Origin: Neobacillus sp. OS1-2
GTDB lineage: Bacteria > Bacillota > Bacilli > Bacillales > Cytobacillaceae
Reading direction: 5' to 3'
DNA length: 64,000 bases
Assembly (NCBI RefSeq): GCF_030915505.1
Contig: NZ_CP133265.1
Coordinates: forward strand, 3,190,001-3,254,000
The stretch's first letter is position 1; each line of letters opens with the position of its first letter. The translations under genes and the position numbers were made by a program. Under the pieces are notes generated by a model, which saw only the letters and a program-made list of their open reading frames with translations, was not told where the DNA came from and ran no database searches. Positions 18,681 to 26,654 of the stretch are shown piece by piece.

Positions 18681-19856
18681 TTATTCCTTATGGACTCTTA
18701 TAGCTGCTGTACCCAATGTTTTAGCGGCAATGAGCATGGCTTTTTCATCAATATCAAATTTAGGGTGATGATGTGGATACCCTTCATCATTGGAAACCGG
18801 TTTTGCTCCCGTGTAGAAGAAGGTGCCCGGAACTTTTTGTAAATAATAGCCAAAGTCTTCTCCGCCCATTTGCAGCTCGGTTTCTTCGATAATATTCACC
18901 TCAGCAATATCCTGTGCACAGCTAATGATAAATTCTGTTTCCTTTTCATGGTTGACCACTGCAGGATAACCTCTGACAAAATCATACTTATATTTACTGT
19001 CAGATGTGTAGCAGGTACCGTGAACGATTCGTTCTATTTCACCTTCAATGAATTGTCTTACCTCTTCATTAAATGTCCTGACTGTTCCTATTAATTTTGC
19101 TTTGTCTGCAATGACATTGAAGGCATTTTCAGCTGTAAAAGAAGCGACAGTGACAACTGCAGATTCAACTGGATTTACCTTACGGCTGACGATTTGCTGT
19201 AGATTCAACACGAGTTGTGATGCGGTCACGATGGCATCCTTTGTTTTATGCGGTTGTGCCCCATGACCACCCTTACCTTGAATTTCAATTTCGAAACGAT
19301 CTGCTGCCGCCATGATGGGTCCTGTCCGGTATTGGATGGTGCCTGTTGGTTCACTTGCCCACAAATGCGTACCAAAAATCACATCGACACCGTCTAAACA
19401 GCCATCCTTAATCATTGGTGCCGCACCCCCGGGAGCATATTCCTCTGCATGCTGATGTATAAAGACATAGGTCCCTTCAAGCTCGTCACGAAGTTCATTT
19501 AAGGCTCTCGCAAGGACAAGAAGTGTCGCGGTATGACCATCATGTCCACAGGCATGCATGACTCCGGGTACAAGTGATTTGTAAGGGACATCCTTTTCGT
19601 CCTGAATCGGCAACGCATCGAAGTCTGCCCGTAATGCAACTGTTTTTCCAGGCTTTTTTCCGTAAACTTTTGCCACTACCCCATTTCCGCCTATATTCCC
19701 TTTAACTTCAATAGCATGTTTTTCATAATAGGTTTGAATAAACCTAGCTGTATTGTATTCCTGAAATGATAATTCCGGATGTTGGTGCATGTAGCGGCGG
19801 ATGGAGACCATTTCGTCATAACTATTTTCTAATTTCGTATATAGCTTGTTTAACAT
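18681..19856 (-). CDS. yhaA: M20-family amidohydrolase/aminoacylase (YhaA)
   Basis: A 391-residue zinc amidohydrolase likely to cleave an N-acyl amino acid or a related amide. Metal and catalytic motifs: MHACGHDGHTA (residue about 97), IHQHAEEYAPGG, GTHLWA, and a dimerisation domain starting FEIEIQGKGGHGAQPH. GGAGGG precedes the ATG. In B. subtilis the next gene is yhfA, here interrupted by the prophage. Confidence 0.9.
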   Translation of the reverse strand: MLNKLYTKLENSYDEMVSIRRYMHQHPELSFQEYNTARFIQTYYEKHAIEVKGNIGGNGVVAKVYGKKPGKTVALRADFDALPIQDEKDVPYKSLVPGVMHACGHDGHTATLLVLARALNELRDELEGTYVFIHQHAEEYAPGGAAPMIKDGCLDGVDVIFGTHLWASEPTGTIQYRTGPIMAAADRFEIEIQGKGGHGAQPHKTKDAIVTASQLVLNLQQIVSRKVNPVESAVVTVASFTAENAFNVIADKAKLIGTVRTFNEEVRQFIEGEIERIVHGTCYTSDSKYKYDFVRGYPAVVNHEKETEFIISCAQDIAEVNIIEETELQMGGEDFGYYLQKVPGTFFYTGAKPVSNDEGYPHHHPKFDIDEKAMLIAAKTLGTAAIRVHKE

Positions 19857-19978
19857 ATGTAATCCCTCCAGAGTGGTTTGAAAAAGAGTCTATTTTCAAA
19901 CTATTTTAACATCTTTGTGGTGTTTTGTATTTTATTTAACTCGGGAAATGAATGTGGCCGACATAAGTCGGCCTTTCG

Positions 19979-20113
19979 TTAAATTAAAAATATAGCAGCA
20001 ATTGTCGTCACGATAAGCCCTATAAATACAGGAAGAAGGTTGCGCCGAGCTAGTTCGAATGGATCAACATTACAAATGGCTGCAGCTGGAATTAAAGCCC
20101 ATGGCACGAGTGT
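19979..20113 (-). pseudogene. yhfA: 3' part of yhfA, cut off by the prophage
   Basis: Read on the minus strand from the GT core, this segment continues in frame as TLVPWALIPAAAICNVD and then FELARRNLLPVFIGLIVTT, ending at a TAA at 19979. It is the last 43-44 codons of the permease whose first 422 codons lie at 55771-57035. The last membrane helix is here. A short ORF can start from an ATG in the phage arm (20134) but has no ribosome site. Confidence 0.9.
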
Positions 20114-20134
20114 CCCTCTACCGACAAGAGACAT
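20091..20134. other. attL: attL of the prophage
   Basis: Host half 20091-20111, core GT 20112-20113, phage half 20114-20134. The phage half ends TACCGACAAGAGACAT, the near-exact reverse complement of the phage half in attR. The core was set by two independent criteria: the palindrome centre of the rebuilt attP, and restoration of the yhfA frame. Confidence 0.85.
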
Positions 20135-20138
20135 TTAC

Positions 20139-21560
20139 TTATTTTACAGATACTATTATGATTTCTCGGGAGGCACCTGTTCCTCTTTTATATTCTTCTT
20201 TTGTATCGATAACAATTTGAGTAAACAAAGTAGTAATTAACTGCTTCCGTTCAAAGTCATCAGCATACTCCCATAATGATTCAAAATTCTCAGAGATGTA
20301 ATGTATTTCCTCTGTTCTGGATGGACCACTTCGTTTGTATTTTTTTAACTCGGACATGAGTTTTTTTTCACTTTCACGGAGAGACTCTGTCTTTTCGATT
20401 AGTTCATCAATTTCAATTATATCTGCTTCAAACATGGCCTTTTGCTTTTTTATCAACTTTTGAATAGATTTAAGTTCTTGATCTAATTGTGTTATTTTAA
20501 TTTGGGAAACATCTGTAACCTCTGTCTTTCCTTTAACAGCATTGAAAAGTTCATCAAGTTCGATTAATACAGTCTTAAGTAAATTTTCTTCTAAGATAAT
20601 ATGACTAGTACATTTCTTACCAGCTTTTTTCCCGGAACATCTATAAGTCTTTCTACCAGCACTTTTATGACCAGACATAGAATGTCCGCACCTGGCGCAC
20701 TTTAAAATGGACGAAAAATAATAATTACTGGTTTCCCGTTTCCCTCCAGTACCTCGCCTCTTATCTAATATATCCTGCAGCTCCCAAAATTCGCTCTGGG
20801 GTATGATTCTTGGCTGTATACCTTCATAAAGCTTTTGTTCTCGTGGAGGCTTCTTGGAGTCCTTACGATTTTTGTTATATCTTAAATACCCAGCATAGAC
20901 GGGGTTATTTGCGATGCCTCTTACCGTGTCAACATGCCATGGTTCGCCGTTTATTGTATGATATCTAAAATTGGTGAGATTCCTAGCGACGGTATAAAAG
21001 CCATAACTCTTTAACATATCGAAAATCTTTTTTACGACATTTCCTTGCTCTGGATCTATTGCTAGTTCTTTATCAACAACCTTATATCCGTATGGCGGTT
21101 GACCACCTGGCCATTTTCCCATTCTTGCTTTCTTTTCCATATTAACACTTACACGCTCTGAAATCGTCTCACGTTCCCATTGTGCGATGGCAGCGACTAG
21201 CGTGATAAGAAACCTTCCCATGGCTGTTGTCGTGTCAAATGGCTCTGTCACAGAGCGAATGCCGATATTGTTTGCATCAAATATTTTTAGTAGCTTATCC
21301 AGGTCGCTAACAGAACGGACAAGTCTATCAAGCTTATAAAAAACAACAACATCAAATTTACGTTGTTTCGCATCGCTTATTAAACGTTGCATATCATCCC
21401 TGTTTAAATTTTTGGCGCTGGCATCATCGACATAAGTGTCGGTATGGGTCCAACTCTGTGACTCTATAAACTTCTTATTTGACTCTTTTTGAGAATCAAT
21501 ACTATACCCATGTTTAAATTGTTCATCCGTTGATACACGATCATAGTCCACAGCTCTCAT
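20139..21560 (-). CDS. int: Large serine recombinase (phage integrase)
   Basis: A 473-residue integrase that joins attP to attB in yhfA. N-terminal resolvase domain with the catalytic serine in DRVSTDEQ (Ser10); recombinase domain (GKWPGGQPPYGYKV on); zinc ribbon CARCGHSMSGHKS...RCSGKKAGKKC; then a coiled coil (about residues 360-430). The ATG at 21560 has AAAGGGG 8 bases upstream. Its stop is 5 bases from the phage arm of attL, as expected for an attP-adjacent int. No separate excision factor is recognisable. Confidence 0.95.
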   Translation of the reverse strand: MRAVDYDRVSTDEQFKHGYSIDSQKESNKKFIESQSWTHTDTYVDDASAKNLNRDDMQRLISDAKQRKFDVVVFYKLDRLVRSVSDLDKLLKIFDANNIGIRSVTEPFDTTTAMGRFLITLVAAIAQWERETISERVSVNMEKKARMGKWPGGQPPYGYKVVDKELAIDPEQGNVVKKIFDMLKSYGFYTVARNLTNFRYHTINGEPWHVDTVRGIANNPVYAGYLRYNKNRKDSKKPPREQKLYEGIQPRIIPQSEFWELQDILDKRRGTGGKRETSNYYFSSILKCARCGHSMSGHKSAGRKTYRCSGKKAGKKCTSHIILEENLLKTVLIELDELFNAVKGKTEVTDVSQIKITQLDQELKSIQKLIKKQKAMFEADIIEIDELIEKTESLRESEKKLMSELKKYKRSGPSRTEEIHYISENFESLWEYADDFERKQLITTLFTQIVIDTKEEYKRGTGASREIIIVSVK

Positions 21561-21615
21561 TATATCCACCCCTTTCACAATTAATGATATATTGATTATC
21601 TTATATTATTGTATG

Positions 21616-22131
21616 TTAATAGTTGGAAATTCTATATTTATTCTGATTTTCAGCTACATAACCATAGGACAATCTTCTGTTTTTGATCTGTTCCAGACGT
21701 TCCTCACACAATTCTGGAGTCACTTTAAAAAGACTTACCATTTGGTCGATGACGTATTCATCGTTTAAATCTATAAATTTAAGCATATGGGCCGGAATGA
21801 CAGCGTACAAAGTGAAATGCCTGGCGTCCCATTCTTGCAACTCCCGAAATGCAGCTGGCATCATCGTTTGACAACCACTGTGACGAAGTATGTGACAAAA
21901 CTCGTGAAAAAATATTTCACGCTGCTTATTCTTAGGTTTTCGAATATCGATATAAATTCCTCGAAAACGTCCATTAACCAAATACTTTGATGGTAATTCC
22001 CACCGATTAATGGTGATTCCATAAATACGAGCAATACGATTTTCATCTATTTGGTGAGGATGTTGAATTTTTAATCGTCTATAAAAAGCTGTTATCCAAT
22101 CTTCTAACGCTGTTGTTTTGTATAATTCCAC
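21616..22131 (-). CDS. ImmA/IrrE-family metallopeptidase
   Basis: A protein of about 171 residues with the zinc-protease motif HEFCH (residues 76-80). Such proteases cleave CI-type repressors in ICEBs1 and related phages, so it may trigger induction by acting on the repressor at 22997. The start is uncertain: GTG at 22131 (preferred; AAAGGTGGG upstream) or GTG at 22143. It is transcribed with int away from the repressor region. Confidence 0.85.
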   Translation of the reverse strand: MELYKTTALEDWITAFYRRLKIQHPHQIDENRIARIYGITINRWELPSKYLVNGRFRGIYIDIRKPKNKQREIFFHEFCHILRHSGCQTMMPAAFRELQEWDARHFTLYAVIPAHMLKFIDLNDEYVIDQMVSLFKVTPELCEERLEQIKNRRLSYGYVAENQNKYRISNY

Positions 22132-22303
22132 CAAAAGTCCCACCTTTCGACCTAATTATACAAACATTTGTTCTTGTTTCCAATGTCCAATTTATGGACG
22201 ATTCAATATAGTTTTCGACAAATTCTGCAAAGGCGACAAAATAATACCAATATATAGTATAATTCTCCTGGTGATTATTACATATAATAGGGGGAAATAA
22301 AGA

Positions 22304-22957
22304 ATGTCAAAATTAAAACCATGCAAAGCATGTCAAAATGAGGTTTCAAAATCCGCAAAGAAATGTCCTCATTGTGGACAGAAATTGAAAATGGGATTTT
22401 TCATGAAGGGAATTATCGGGTTTGTAGTTTTAATTATTATTATTGTTGCGGCAACATCGGGTGGAGAAGATGATTCATCCACTACTGCGAGCACTGCTCC
22501 AAGCACAACTACAAAAAGTGGAGAAACGAAATCGGCTACGAAAGAAGAAAAACCATTATCGAATGAAGGAGTTTCTTCTGATGTAACTATTAAAGTTGGT
22601 GCGGTTGAAGCAAAACCAGAAGTAGGAAATGAATATACAAAACAAAAAGCTCAAGGAATATATAAAGTTGTAGAAGTATCTTTAACAAATAATCAAAAAG
22701 ATGCGATTACAATTGACGGGAATAGTTTTAAACTTGTGGATGATCAAGGAAGAGAATTTTCCTATTCTTCAGATGGGCAAATTGCATTTGATGTTGGTGA
22801 GAATGAAGGAAATAGTAATTTCTTCTTACAATCGTTAAATCCTGGTTTAACTCAAACAGGAAAGATTATTTTTGATGTTCCTGCCGACGCAAAAGGATTT
22901 GTTTTAAAAGCTCGTGGCGGAATGATGGGTAAAGAGATTACACTAAAAGTTGAATAA
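22304..22957 (+). CDS. Zinc-ribbon membrane protein with DUF4352-like domain
   Basis: A 217-residue protein: N-terminal zinc ribbon (CKACQNEV...CPHCGQK), one membrane helix (about residues 38-55), a Ser/Thr-rich linker (about 60-85), then an extracellular beta domain of the DUF4352/telokin-like kind (VTIKVGAVEAKPEVG to the end). GGGGGAAA precedes the ATG. It lies between integrase and repressor with its own terminator, a common place for genes expressed from the prophage. A role in altering the lysogen surface is a guess. Confidence 0.8.
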   Translation: MSKLKPCKACQNEVSKSAKKCPHCGQKLKMGFFMKGIIGFVVLIIIIVAATSGGEDDSSTTASTAPSTTTKSGETKSATKEEKPLSNEGVSSDVTIKVGAVEAKPEVGNEYTKQKAQGIYKVVEVSLTNNQKDAITIDGNSFKLVDDQGREFSYSSDGQIAFDVGENEGNSNFFLQSLNPGLTQTGKIIFDVPADAKGFVLKARGGMMGKEITLKVE

Positions 22958-22961
22958 CAGT

Positions 22962-23006
22962 AAAAGGCACCTGAACTAATCTAAGTTCTAGGTGCCTTAT
23001 TTTTTA
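22962..23006. terminator. Terminator between the DUF4352-like gene and the repressor
   Basis: AAGGCACCT pairs with AGGTGCCTT, and inside it GAACT pairs with AGTTC. T-rich tails lie on both sides and it serves two converging genes. Confidence 0.85.
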
Positions 23007-23422
23007 TCCTCGTTACGTTCTTTTGCCATGTTTGCTACTGCTTTAAATTGTGCATCTAACATTTTAATTTCCTCTGGGCTAAGATTCTTCCATTCCTCAA
23101 TATCGAAAAAACCTAATTGTTCAAGCCCATATTTTTTTGCCAACTTTGTGATCTCTGCGAGAGAGTCATACATTTCATCAGTTTTGATTAATTCATATTG
23201 ATCATTTGATCCTTTTGGAGAATCGGTTCTTCCATGCAGGTAATCTGTGGTAACATCATAAAAATCAGCGAATTTTGTGATTAACTCGGGATCAGGATTC
23301 CTGTCACCAGATTCATATCTAGATAATTGGGTATTTGAAATCCCGATAGAATCAGCAACCCTTTTCTGAGAATAATTATATTTTTCTCGTAGATATTTAA
23401 GGCGTTTCCCCAACATACTCAT
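22997..23422 (-). CDS. CI-like phage repressor (XRE family)
   Basis: A 141-residue repressor with an N-terminal helix-turn-helix (LGKRLKYLREKYNYSQKRVA...IGISNTQLSRYESGDRNPD) and a C-terminal part that has no LexA-type protease domain. It is therefore probably inactivated by another protein, for which the ImmA-like protease nearby is the natural candidate. The ATG at 23422 follows AAAGGTGTG. It diverges from the cro-like gene across four operators. Confidence 0.9.
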   Translation of the reverse strand: MSMLGKRLKYLREKYNYSQKRVADSIGISNTQLSRYESGDRNPDPELITKFADFYDVTTDYLHGRTDSPKGSNDQYELIKTDEMYDSLAEITKLAKKYGLEQLGFFDIEEWKNLSPEEIKMLDAQFKAVANMAKERNEDKK

Positions 23423-23466
23423 ATTGCACACCTTTTTCTTTGTATTTGTATATTTCATTTTACCAC

Positions 23467-23569
23467 TTACCAAAACGGTAAAAAATATTTTTGCCAAATC
23501 GGTAATAATTGTGTTGACTTTGCCATTTTGGTAATTTATTATGTAATTAAGGAGTTACCAAATTGGCAA
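23467..23569. promoter_or_regulatory. Four repressor operators and the divergent early promoter
   Basis: Four 15-bp inverted repeats of form TT(A/G)CC-N5-GG(T/C)AA lie at 23467-23481, 23491-23505, 23520-23534 and 23555-23569 (centres 24, 29 and 35 bp apart). A rightward promoter has -35 TTGACT (23514-23519), a 17-bp spacer and -10 TATTAT (23537-23542); the third operator fills the spacer, so repressor binding would block it. A leftward -10, TAAAAT on the minus strand, sits just left of the first operator. Confidence 0.88.
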
Positions 23570-23588
23570 ATAAAAAGGGGGTTGGAAA

Positions 23589-23828
23589 GTGAAAAATATA
23601 AAAGTTGATATAGAAAAAATTAAGACACTTCGAAAAAAGGCCGGCATTTCAATTGAAAAAATGTCTGAGTTTCTTGGATACGATAGTCTAAATGGCTATT
23701 ATTATCTTGAAACTGGAAGAATCAAGTTCCCAGCTGAAAAATTAGCTTTAGTTGCCAAGATATTAGAAGTGCCATATGGTTTCCTTTTTTTTGAAGAGGA
23801 ATTTGCCAAAATGGCAAATAAGGAATAG
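23589..23828 (+). CDS. Cro-like XRE regulator
   Basis: A 79-residue helix-turn-helix protein (IKTLRKKAGISIEKMSEFLGY...YYYLETGRIKFPAEKLALVAKIL), the first gene of the rightward early operon and probably the Cro counterpart. It starts at a GTG with AAAAGGGGG upstream. A fifth operator copy lies in its last codons. Confidence 0.8.
   Translation: MKNIKVDIEKIKTLRKKAGISIEKMSEFLGYDSLNGYYYLETGRIKFPAEKLALVAKILEVPYGFLFFEEEFAKMANKE
23803..23817. promoter_or_regulatory. Fifth repressor operator inside the cro-like gene
   Basis: TTGCCAAAATGGCAA, a 15-bp inverted repeat with perfect arms and the same layout as the four upstream operators, covers the AKMAN codons at the gene end. It lies about 248 bp from the fourth, suiting DNA looping or a roadblock. 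Confidence 0.7.
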
Positions 23829-23910
23829 CATTTTATTTTACCCAATAGATATACCTGTCATGAAAGGCGTACAACCGGAAACACATATACATGATTAAGG
23901 AGGCGATCAA

Positions 23911-24120
23911 ATGATTATGGTACCAGCTGAGAAGTTATGGTGTGCTGTCGAGAGCCATTTATTGCCTGAAGAAAAAAATATGAATCATTTACTTACGGAA
24001 GAAAAGGTTCATAAGTTAATGCCTATCATTGAAAAAATACTTTCTAGGAAGTATGGAAAAGAAATAAATTTCATTGATTTAACCATTGGAAATATATCTG
24101 TCAACAAAAAAAGCTCTTGA
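23911..24120 (+). CDS. Phage early protein, unknown
   Basis: A 69-residue acidic to neutral protein I do not recognise, beginning MIMVPAEKLWCAVESHLLPE. AAGGAGG lies about 8 bases before the ATG. It is followed without delay by the next early gene, whose ribosome site overlaps its stop. Confidence 0.65.
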   Translation: MIMVPAEKLWCAVESHLLPEEKNMNHLLTEEKVHKLMPIIEKILSRKYGKEINFIDLTIGNISVNKKSS

Positions 24121-24133
24121 GGAGGGGATGAAT

Positions 24134-24325
24134 GTGAAAAAAGATGTCACTAATCGTATTGCTTATTATTTAAAAAAAGTTAATGAAAGAATGTCACACC
24201 ATCCGGCTAAGAAACTTCCAGCTAAGTTCACACATAGGAACGAGCGCCTGATGCTTTACAAAACAATGATGCATAGACAAATCGAATGTGAGCATCCGTC
24301 AGTGTACAAGAAATATATGGGATAG
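24134..24325 (+). CDS. Phage early basic protein, unknown
   Basis: A 63-residue basic protein with four histidines in its second half (MSHHPAKKLPAKFTHRNER). GAGGAGGGG precedes it; the GTG at 24134 is at good spacing, while the ATG at 24128 is too close. Unrecognised; DNA or RNA binding is possible from its charge only. Confidence 0.55.
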   Translation: MKKDVTNRIAYYLKKVNERMSHHPAKKLPAKFTHRNERLMLYKTMMHRQIECEHPSVYKKYMG

Positions 24326-24336
24326 GAGGAATTGTG

Positions 24337-24711
24337 ATGAAACCTGATCACTTAGTGCATCTTCAAGATGTCATAAAATCCGTTGAATTAATTGCTGGTA
24401 AAAAGCTTGATGAACGCGAAAAAAATCTATTTATAGGTTTTCTACGCAATACCTATGGTCAAGGTTATCAACGAGCTGCAAACATTGCTGCGGATGTAGT
24501 TTATAACGAGAAGTTCAAACTATCATCAGAACATTTTAATTGGTTTATGCTTGTTCACCGTCAACACATGCAAGCTTTTGGAACAGAAAACCAAAAGAAA
24601 TATTCATTACCAAATATCCTAGATGTTAAATATGACAAACAAGAAGATTGTCTAAAAGTTTATTACAAAGATATCTGGTGGCATTACGATCGCCGCGGAC
24701 ATTGGTACTGA
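24337..24711 (+). CDS. Phage early protein, unknown
   Basis: A 124-residue protein with a helical first part and a C-terminal segment rich in aromatic residues (DIWWHYDRRGHWY). TAGGAGG lies 7 bases before the ATG at 24337. It is in line with the neighbouring early genes; I know no family for it. Confidence 0.65.
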   Translation: MKPDHLVHLQDVIKSVELIAGKKLDEREKNLFIGFLRNTYGQGYQRAANIAADVVYNEKFKLSSEHFNWFMLVHRQHMQAFGTENQKKYSLPNILDVKYDKQEDCLKVYYKDIWWHYDRRGHWY

Positions 24712-24713
24712 TT

Positions 24714-24827
24714 ATGAAAAATACTTGTAAGCATTGCGGTAAAGAAATCTCACGTTATGAATATTTCTGTGATATCGAATGTGAAGTCAAGCATACTGAC
24801 CTTCTCAATCAGAAAGGGAGTAAGTAA
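24714..24827 (+). CDS. Tiny zinc-finger-like peptide
   Basis: A 37-residue peptide with CKHCGKE and FCDIEC, a likely four-cysteine zinc site. It lies 2 bases after the preceding stop and 3 bases before the next start, filling the gap neatly. No good ribosome site is visible, so translation would depend on coupling. Confidence 0.5.
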   Translation: MKNTCKHCGKEISRYEYFCDIECEVKHTDLLNQKGSK

Positions 24828-24830
24828 AAA

Positions 24831-25037
24831 TTGAAGAAACACGAAGAATTCAAAGGCTTCATTACAGATTTACGTGAAAAGAACATTAATTTTTATGAAA
24901 CAGGTGCACCATTTTTTATTGGATACCTTAATTCAAAAATCCAACATATTGAAGAAAATGGACAATCTACTATTCCAATTGCCGATGTCCTAAAAGCTAT
25001 GAAAGAAGCATATGACCACTCTTTAGGAATTTATTAA
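24831..25037 (+). CDS. Phage early protein, unknown
   Basis: A 68-residue soluble protein starting at TTG with AAAGGGAG about 8 bases upstream. The sequence reads as helical (VLKAMKEAYDHSLGIY end). No family recognised. A terminator overlaps its stop. Confidence 0.6.
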   Translation: MKKHEEFKGFITDLREKNINFYETGAPFFIGYLNSKIQHIEENGQSTIPIADVLKAMKEAYDHSLGIY

Positions 25038-25061
25038 GAGGATCCGTCCTCTGATTTTTTT
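25037..25061 (+). terminator. Terminator in the early region
   Basis: Stem AGAGGA / TCCTCT with a 4-base loop, then GATTTTTTT. It probably limits early transcription before the replication genes. Confidence 0.75.
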
Positions 25062-25186
25062 GGCGAAAGTTGCGAAAAATGCTGTCGAAACCAATATGTT
25101 GCTGGTGAAAACTTTCGAAGATTAGGAGACTAGCAATTTTTGTATCTAAATATCTTGTCATTTTGTCGAATACAGGAGGAATACAT

Positions 25187-25342
25187 ATGTCAATCAGTGA
25201 AGAACTGCTGAATCATGTGCCAGATGGTGACTTACATACGAAACTTGGAAGCGTTGAATATTCAACAAATATACGTGAGATTGTAACTGTTGGCCAGATG
25301 ATTGAGCGATATCAAGAAGGATTAAAGAAGGTGTTGATCTAA
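25187..25342 (+). CDS. Small phage protein, unknown
   Basis: A 51-residue protein (MSISEELLNHVPDG start) with AGGAGG at proper spacing. Its TAA overlaps the ATG of the next gene (TAATG), a coupling arrangement. No family recognised. Confidence 0.65.
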   Translation: MSISEELLNHVPDGDLHTKLGSVEYSTNIREIVTVGQMIERYQEGLKKVLI

Positions 25343-25437
25343 TGGCTTTTACCATTTGTTATACGTTTATCACCTTTATTGTCGGAGTGGTTATCGGCGA
25401 CATGAACGCTCAAAAAGAGAAAGAACTAAAACGGTAA
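25342..25437 (+). CDS. Single-helix membrane peptide
   Basis: A 31-residue peptide with one membrane helix (ICYTFITFIVGVVIG) and a charged tail (MNAQKEKELKR). Translation is probably coupled to the upstream gene through TAATG. Its stop codon lies in the left arm of the first hairpin at 25430. Confidence 0.55.
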   Translation: MAFTICYTFITFIVGVVIGDMNAQKEKELKR

Positions 25438-25516
25438 GACTATCACTTTAGTCGGTCTTACCGTTATGACCAGGAACGGTTTTCCTAATCCCCTTTACGT
25501 TCTTGGTCATAACGGT
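25430..25516 (+). ncRNA. Two overlapping, mutually exclusive hairpins
   Basis: Hairpin 1 pairs AACGGTAAGAC (25430-25440) with GTCTTACCGTT (25455-25465). Hairpin 2 pairs ACCGTTATGACCAGGAACG (25460-25478) with CGTTCTTGGTCATAACGGT (25498-25516), 19 pairs with a single G-U. The six bases 25460-25465 belong to both, so only one can form fully. No T-run follows either. This looks like an RNA switch or attenuator before the replication genes, but the ligand or trigger is unknown. Confidence 0.5.
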
Positions 25517-25562
25517 GCGCACCGAATATAAAACTATCGGAAGGTGGTATGCATGTTATTTC

Positions 25563-25766
25563 ATGATTAATTATACACGTACTAAGGTTTTACTTCCGGA
25601 AAGAATCACAAAGGAACGAGACAACTGGACGAACCGAAACTTCGATTTTATTGTTCGTAATTATTTGCTTCGCTATCCAGGATATCAATTAATTCGCGTC
25701 GAAGGCCCATTTGCAATATGCGAGCGAGCAGACGCGGTCAAAGTGAGGAGAAAACGAAATGGCTAA
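25563..25766 (+). CDS. Basic phage protein before the initiator, unknown
   Basis: A basic protein of about 67 residues (MINYTRTKVLLPERITKE start) whose last codons overlap the initiator gene by 8 bases. The start is uncertain: GGAAGGTGG lies about 14 bases before the ATG at 25563, and the frame is open upstream to 25503. No family recognised. Confidence 0.55.
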   Translation: MINYTRTKVLLPERITKERDNWTNRNFDFIVRNYLLRYPGYQLIRVEGPFAICERADAVKVRRKRNG

Positions 25767-26652
25767 ATTCAGGATGATTCATACCGAGTTTTGGAATGAT
25801 CCTAAAGTGGTGGAAGAAATGACTCCAGAAGATAAATTCTTTTTCTTTTATCTTTTGACCAATCCTAATACTACTCAAATAGGCATCTATCAAATAACAA
25901 AAAAACAAATGGCATTTGATACCGGCTACTCTATTGAAAGCATTAATGCCCTGTTAGACAGGTTTATCAACCATCACAAGCTTGTTCAATACAACCCAGA
26001 AACACGAGAACTGGCTATTAAAAATTGGGGGAAATACAACTTCAATAAAGGCGGAAAACCTGTATTGGATTGTGTTACTTCAGAGTTAAAAATGGTTAAA
26101 GATTTATCGTTAATTTCGTTTGTTGGTGAGCGAGTAGAAAAGCAAGAAATCAAAAAAATTTACGATACGTCCACGATACGTCCACGTATCGATGAAAAAA
26201 AAGAAAATAATGAATCCCAAAATAGCCAAAATGCTTTAAATCAACCTTTTGACGATACGTCCACGATACGGGGACAAGAAGAAGAAAAAGAAGAAGAAAA
26301 AGAAAAAGAAGAAGAAGAAGAAGTAACGGAGGACGCTGCGGTTTTCTATCAACAAAATTTCGGAGTACTGTCACCTTACATTGCAGAGAACATTAGTTAT
26401 TGGGAGTTTGATTTATCACCGGCTATTGTCATCGAATCAATGAAAAGAACCTTAAGTCAAAATAAACGATCATGGGCCTACACTGAGAGCATCCTCAAAA
26501 GTTGGGCAAGCCTTAATTTAAAAACTTTAGAATCAGTCCTAGCGTTTGAACACGAACGAGCTCAAAAAATTGCACTTAAAGAAAAGCAACAGGCAGCCGG
26601 AAGAGCTATACCAGATGAATTCGAATTCGATTTATCTGCCGGGGAGGGCTAA
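25759..26652 (+). CDS. Phage replication initiator with DnaD-like domain
   Basis: A 297-residue protein: N-terminal winged-helix part typical of phage replisome organisers (MAKFRMIHTEFWNDPKVVEEM), a low-complexity acidic linker (about residues 170-190, almost all E and K), and a C-terminal DnaD-type domain (FYQQNFGVLSPYIAE...SWASLNLKTLESV). It should bind the phage origin and load the helicase encoded next. Repeats within the linker DNA (26162-26273) are the likely origin. AGGAGAAAACG precedes the ATG. Confidence 0.85.
   Translation: MAKFRMIHTEFWNDPKVVEEMTPEDKFFFFYLLTNPNTTQIGIYQITKKQMAFDTGYSIESINALLDRFINHHKLVQYNPETRELAIKNWGKYNFNKGGKPVLDCVTSELKMVKDLSLISFVGERVEKQEIKKIYDTSTIRPRIDEKKENNESQNSQNALNQPFDDTSTIRGQEEEKEEEKEKEEEEEVTEDAAVFYQQNFGVLSPYIAENISYWEFDLSPAIVIESMKRTLSQNKRSWAYTESILKSWASLNLKTLESVLAFEHERAQKIALKEKQQAAGRAIPDEFEFDLSAGEG
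26162..26273 (+). repeat. Iterons, candidate phage replication origin
   Basis: ACGATACGTCC occurs at 26162, 26173 and 26252, with a fourth copy at 26263 ending GGG, plus an inverted CGTATCG at 26185-26191. The two tandem pairs are exactly 90 bp apart and lie within the initiator gene, where lambdoid and many Gram-positive phages keep their origins. Adjacent DNA (26280-26330) is purine-rich and AT-rich. Confidence 0.65.
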
Positions 26653-26654
26653 GT

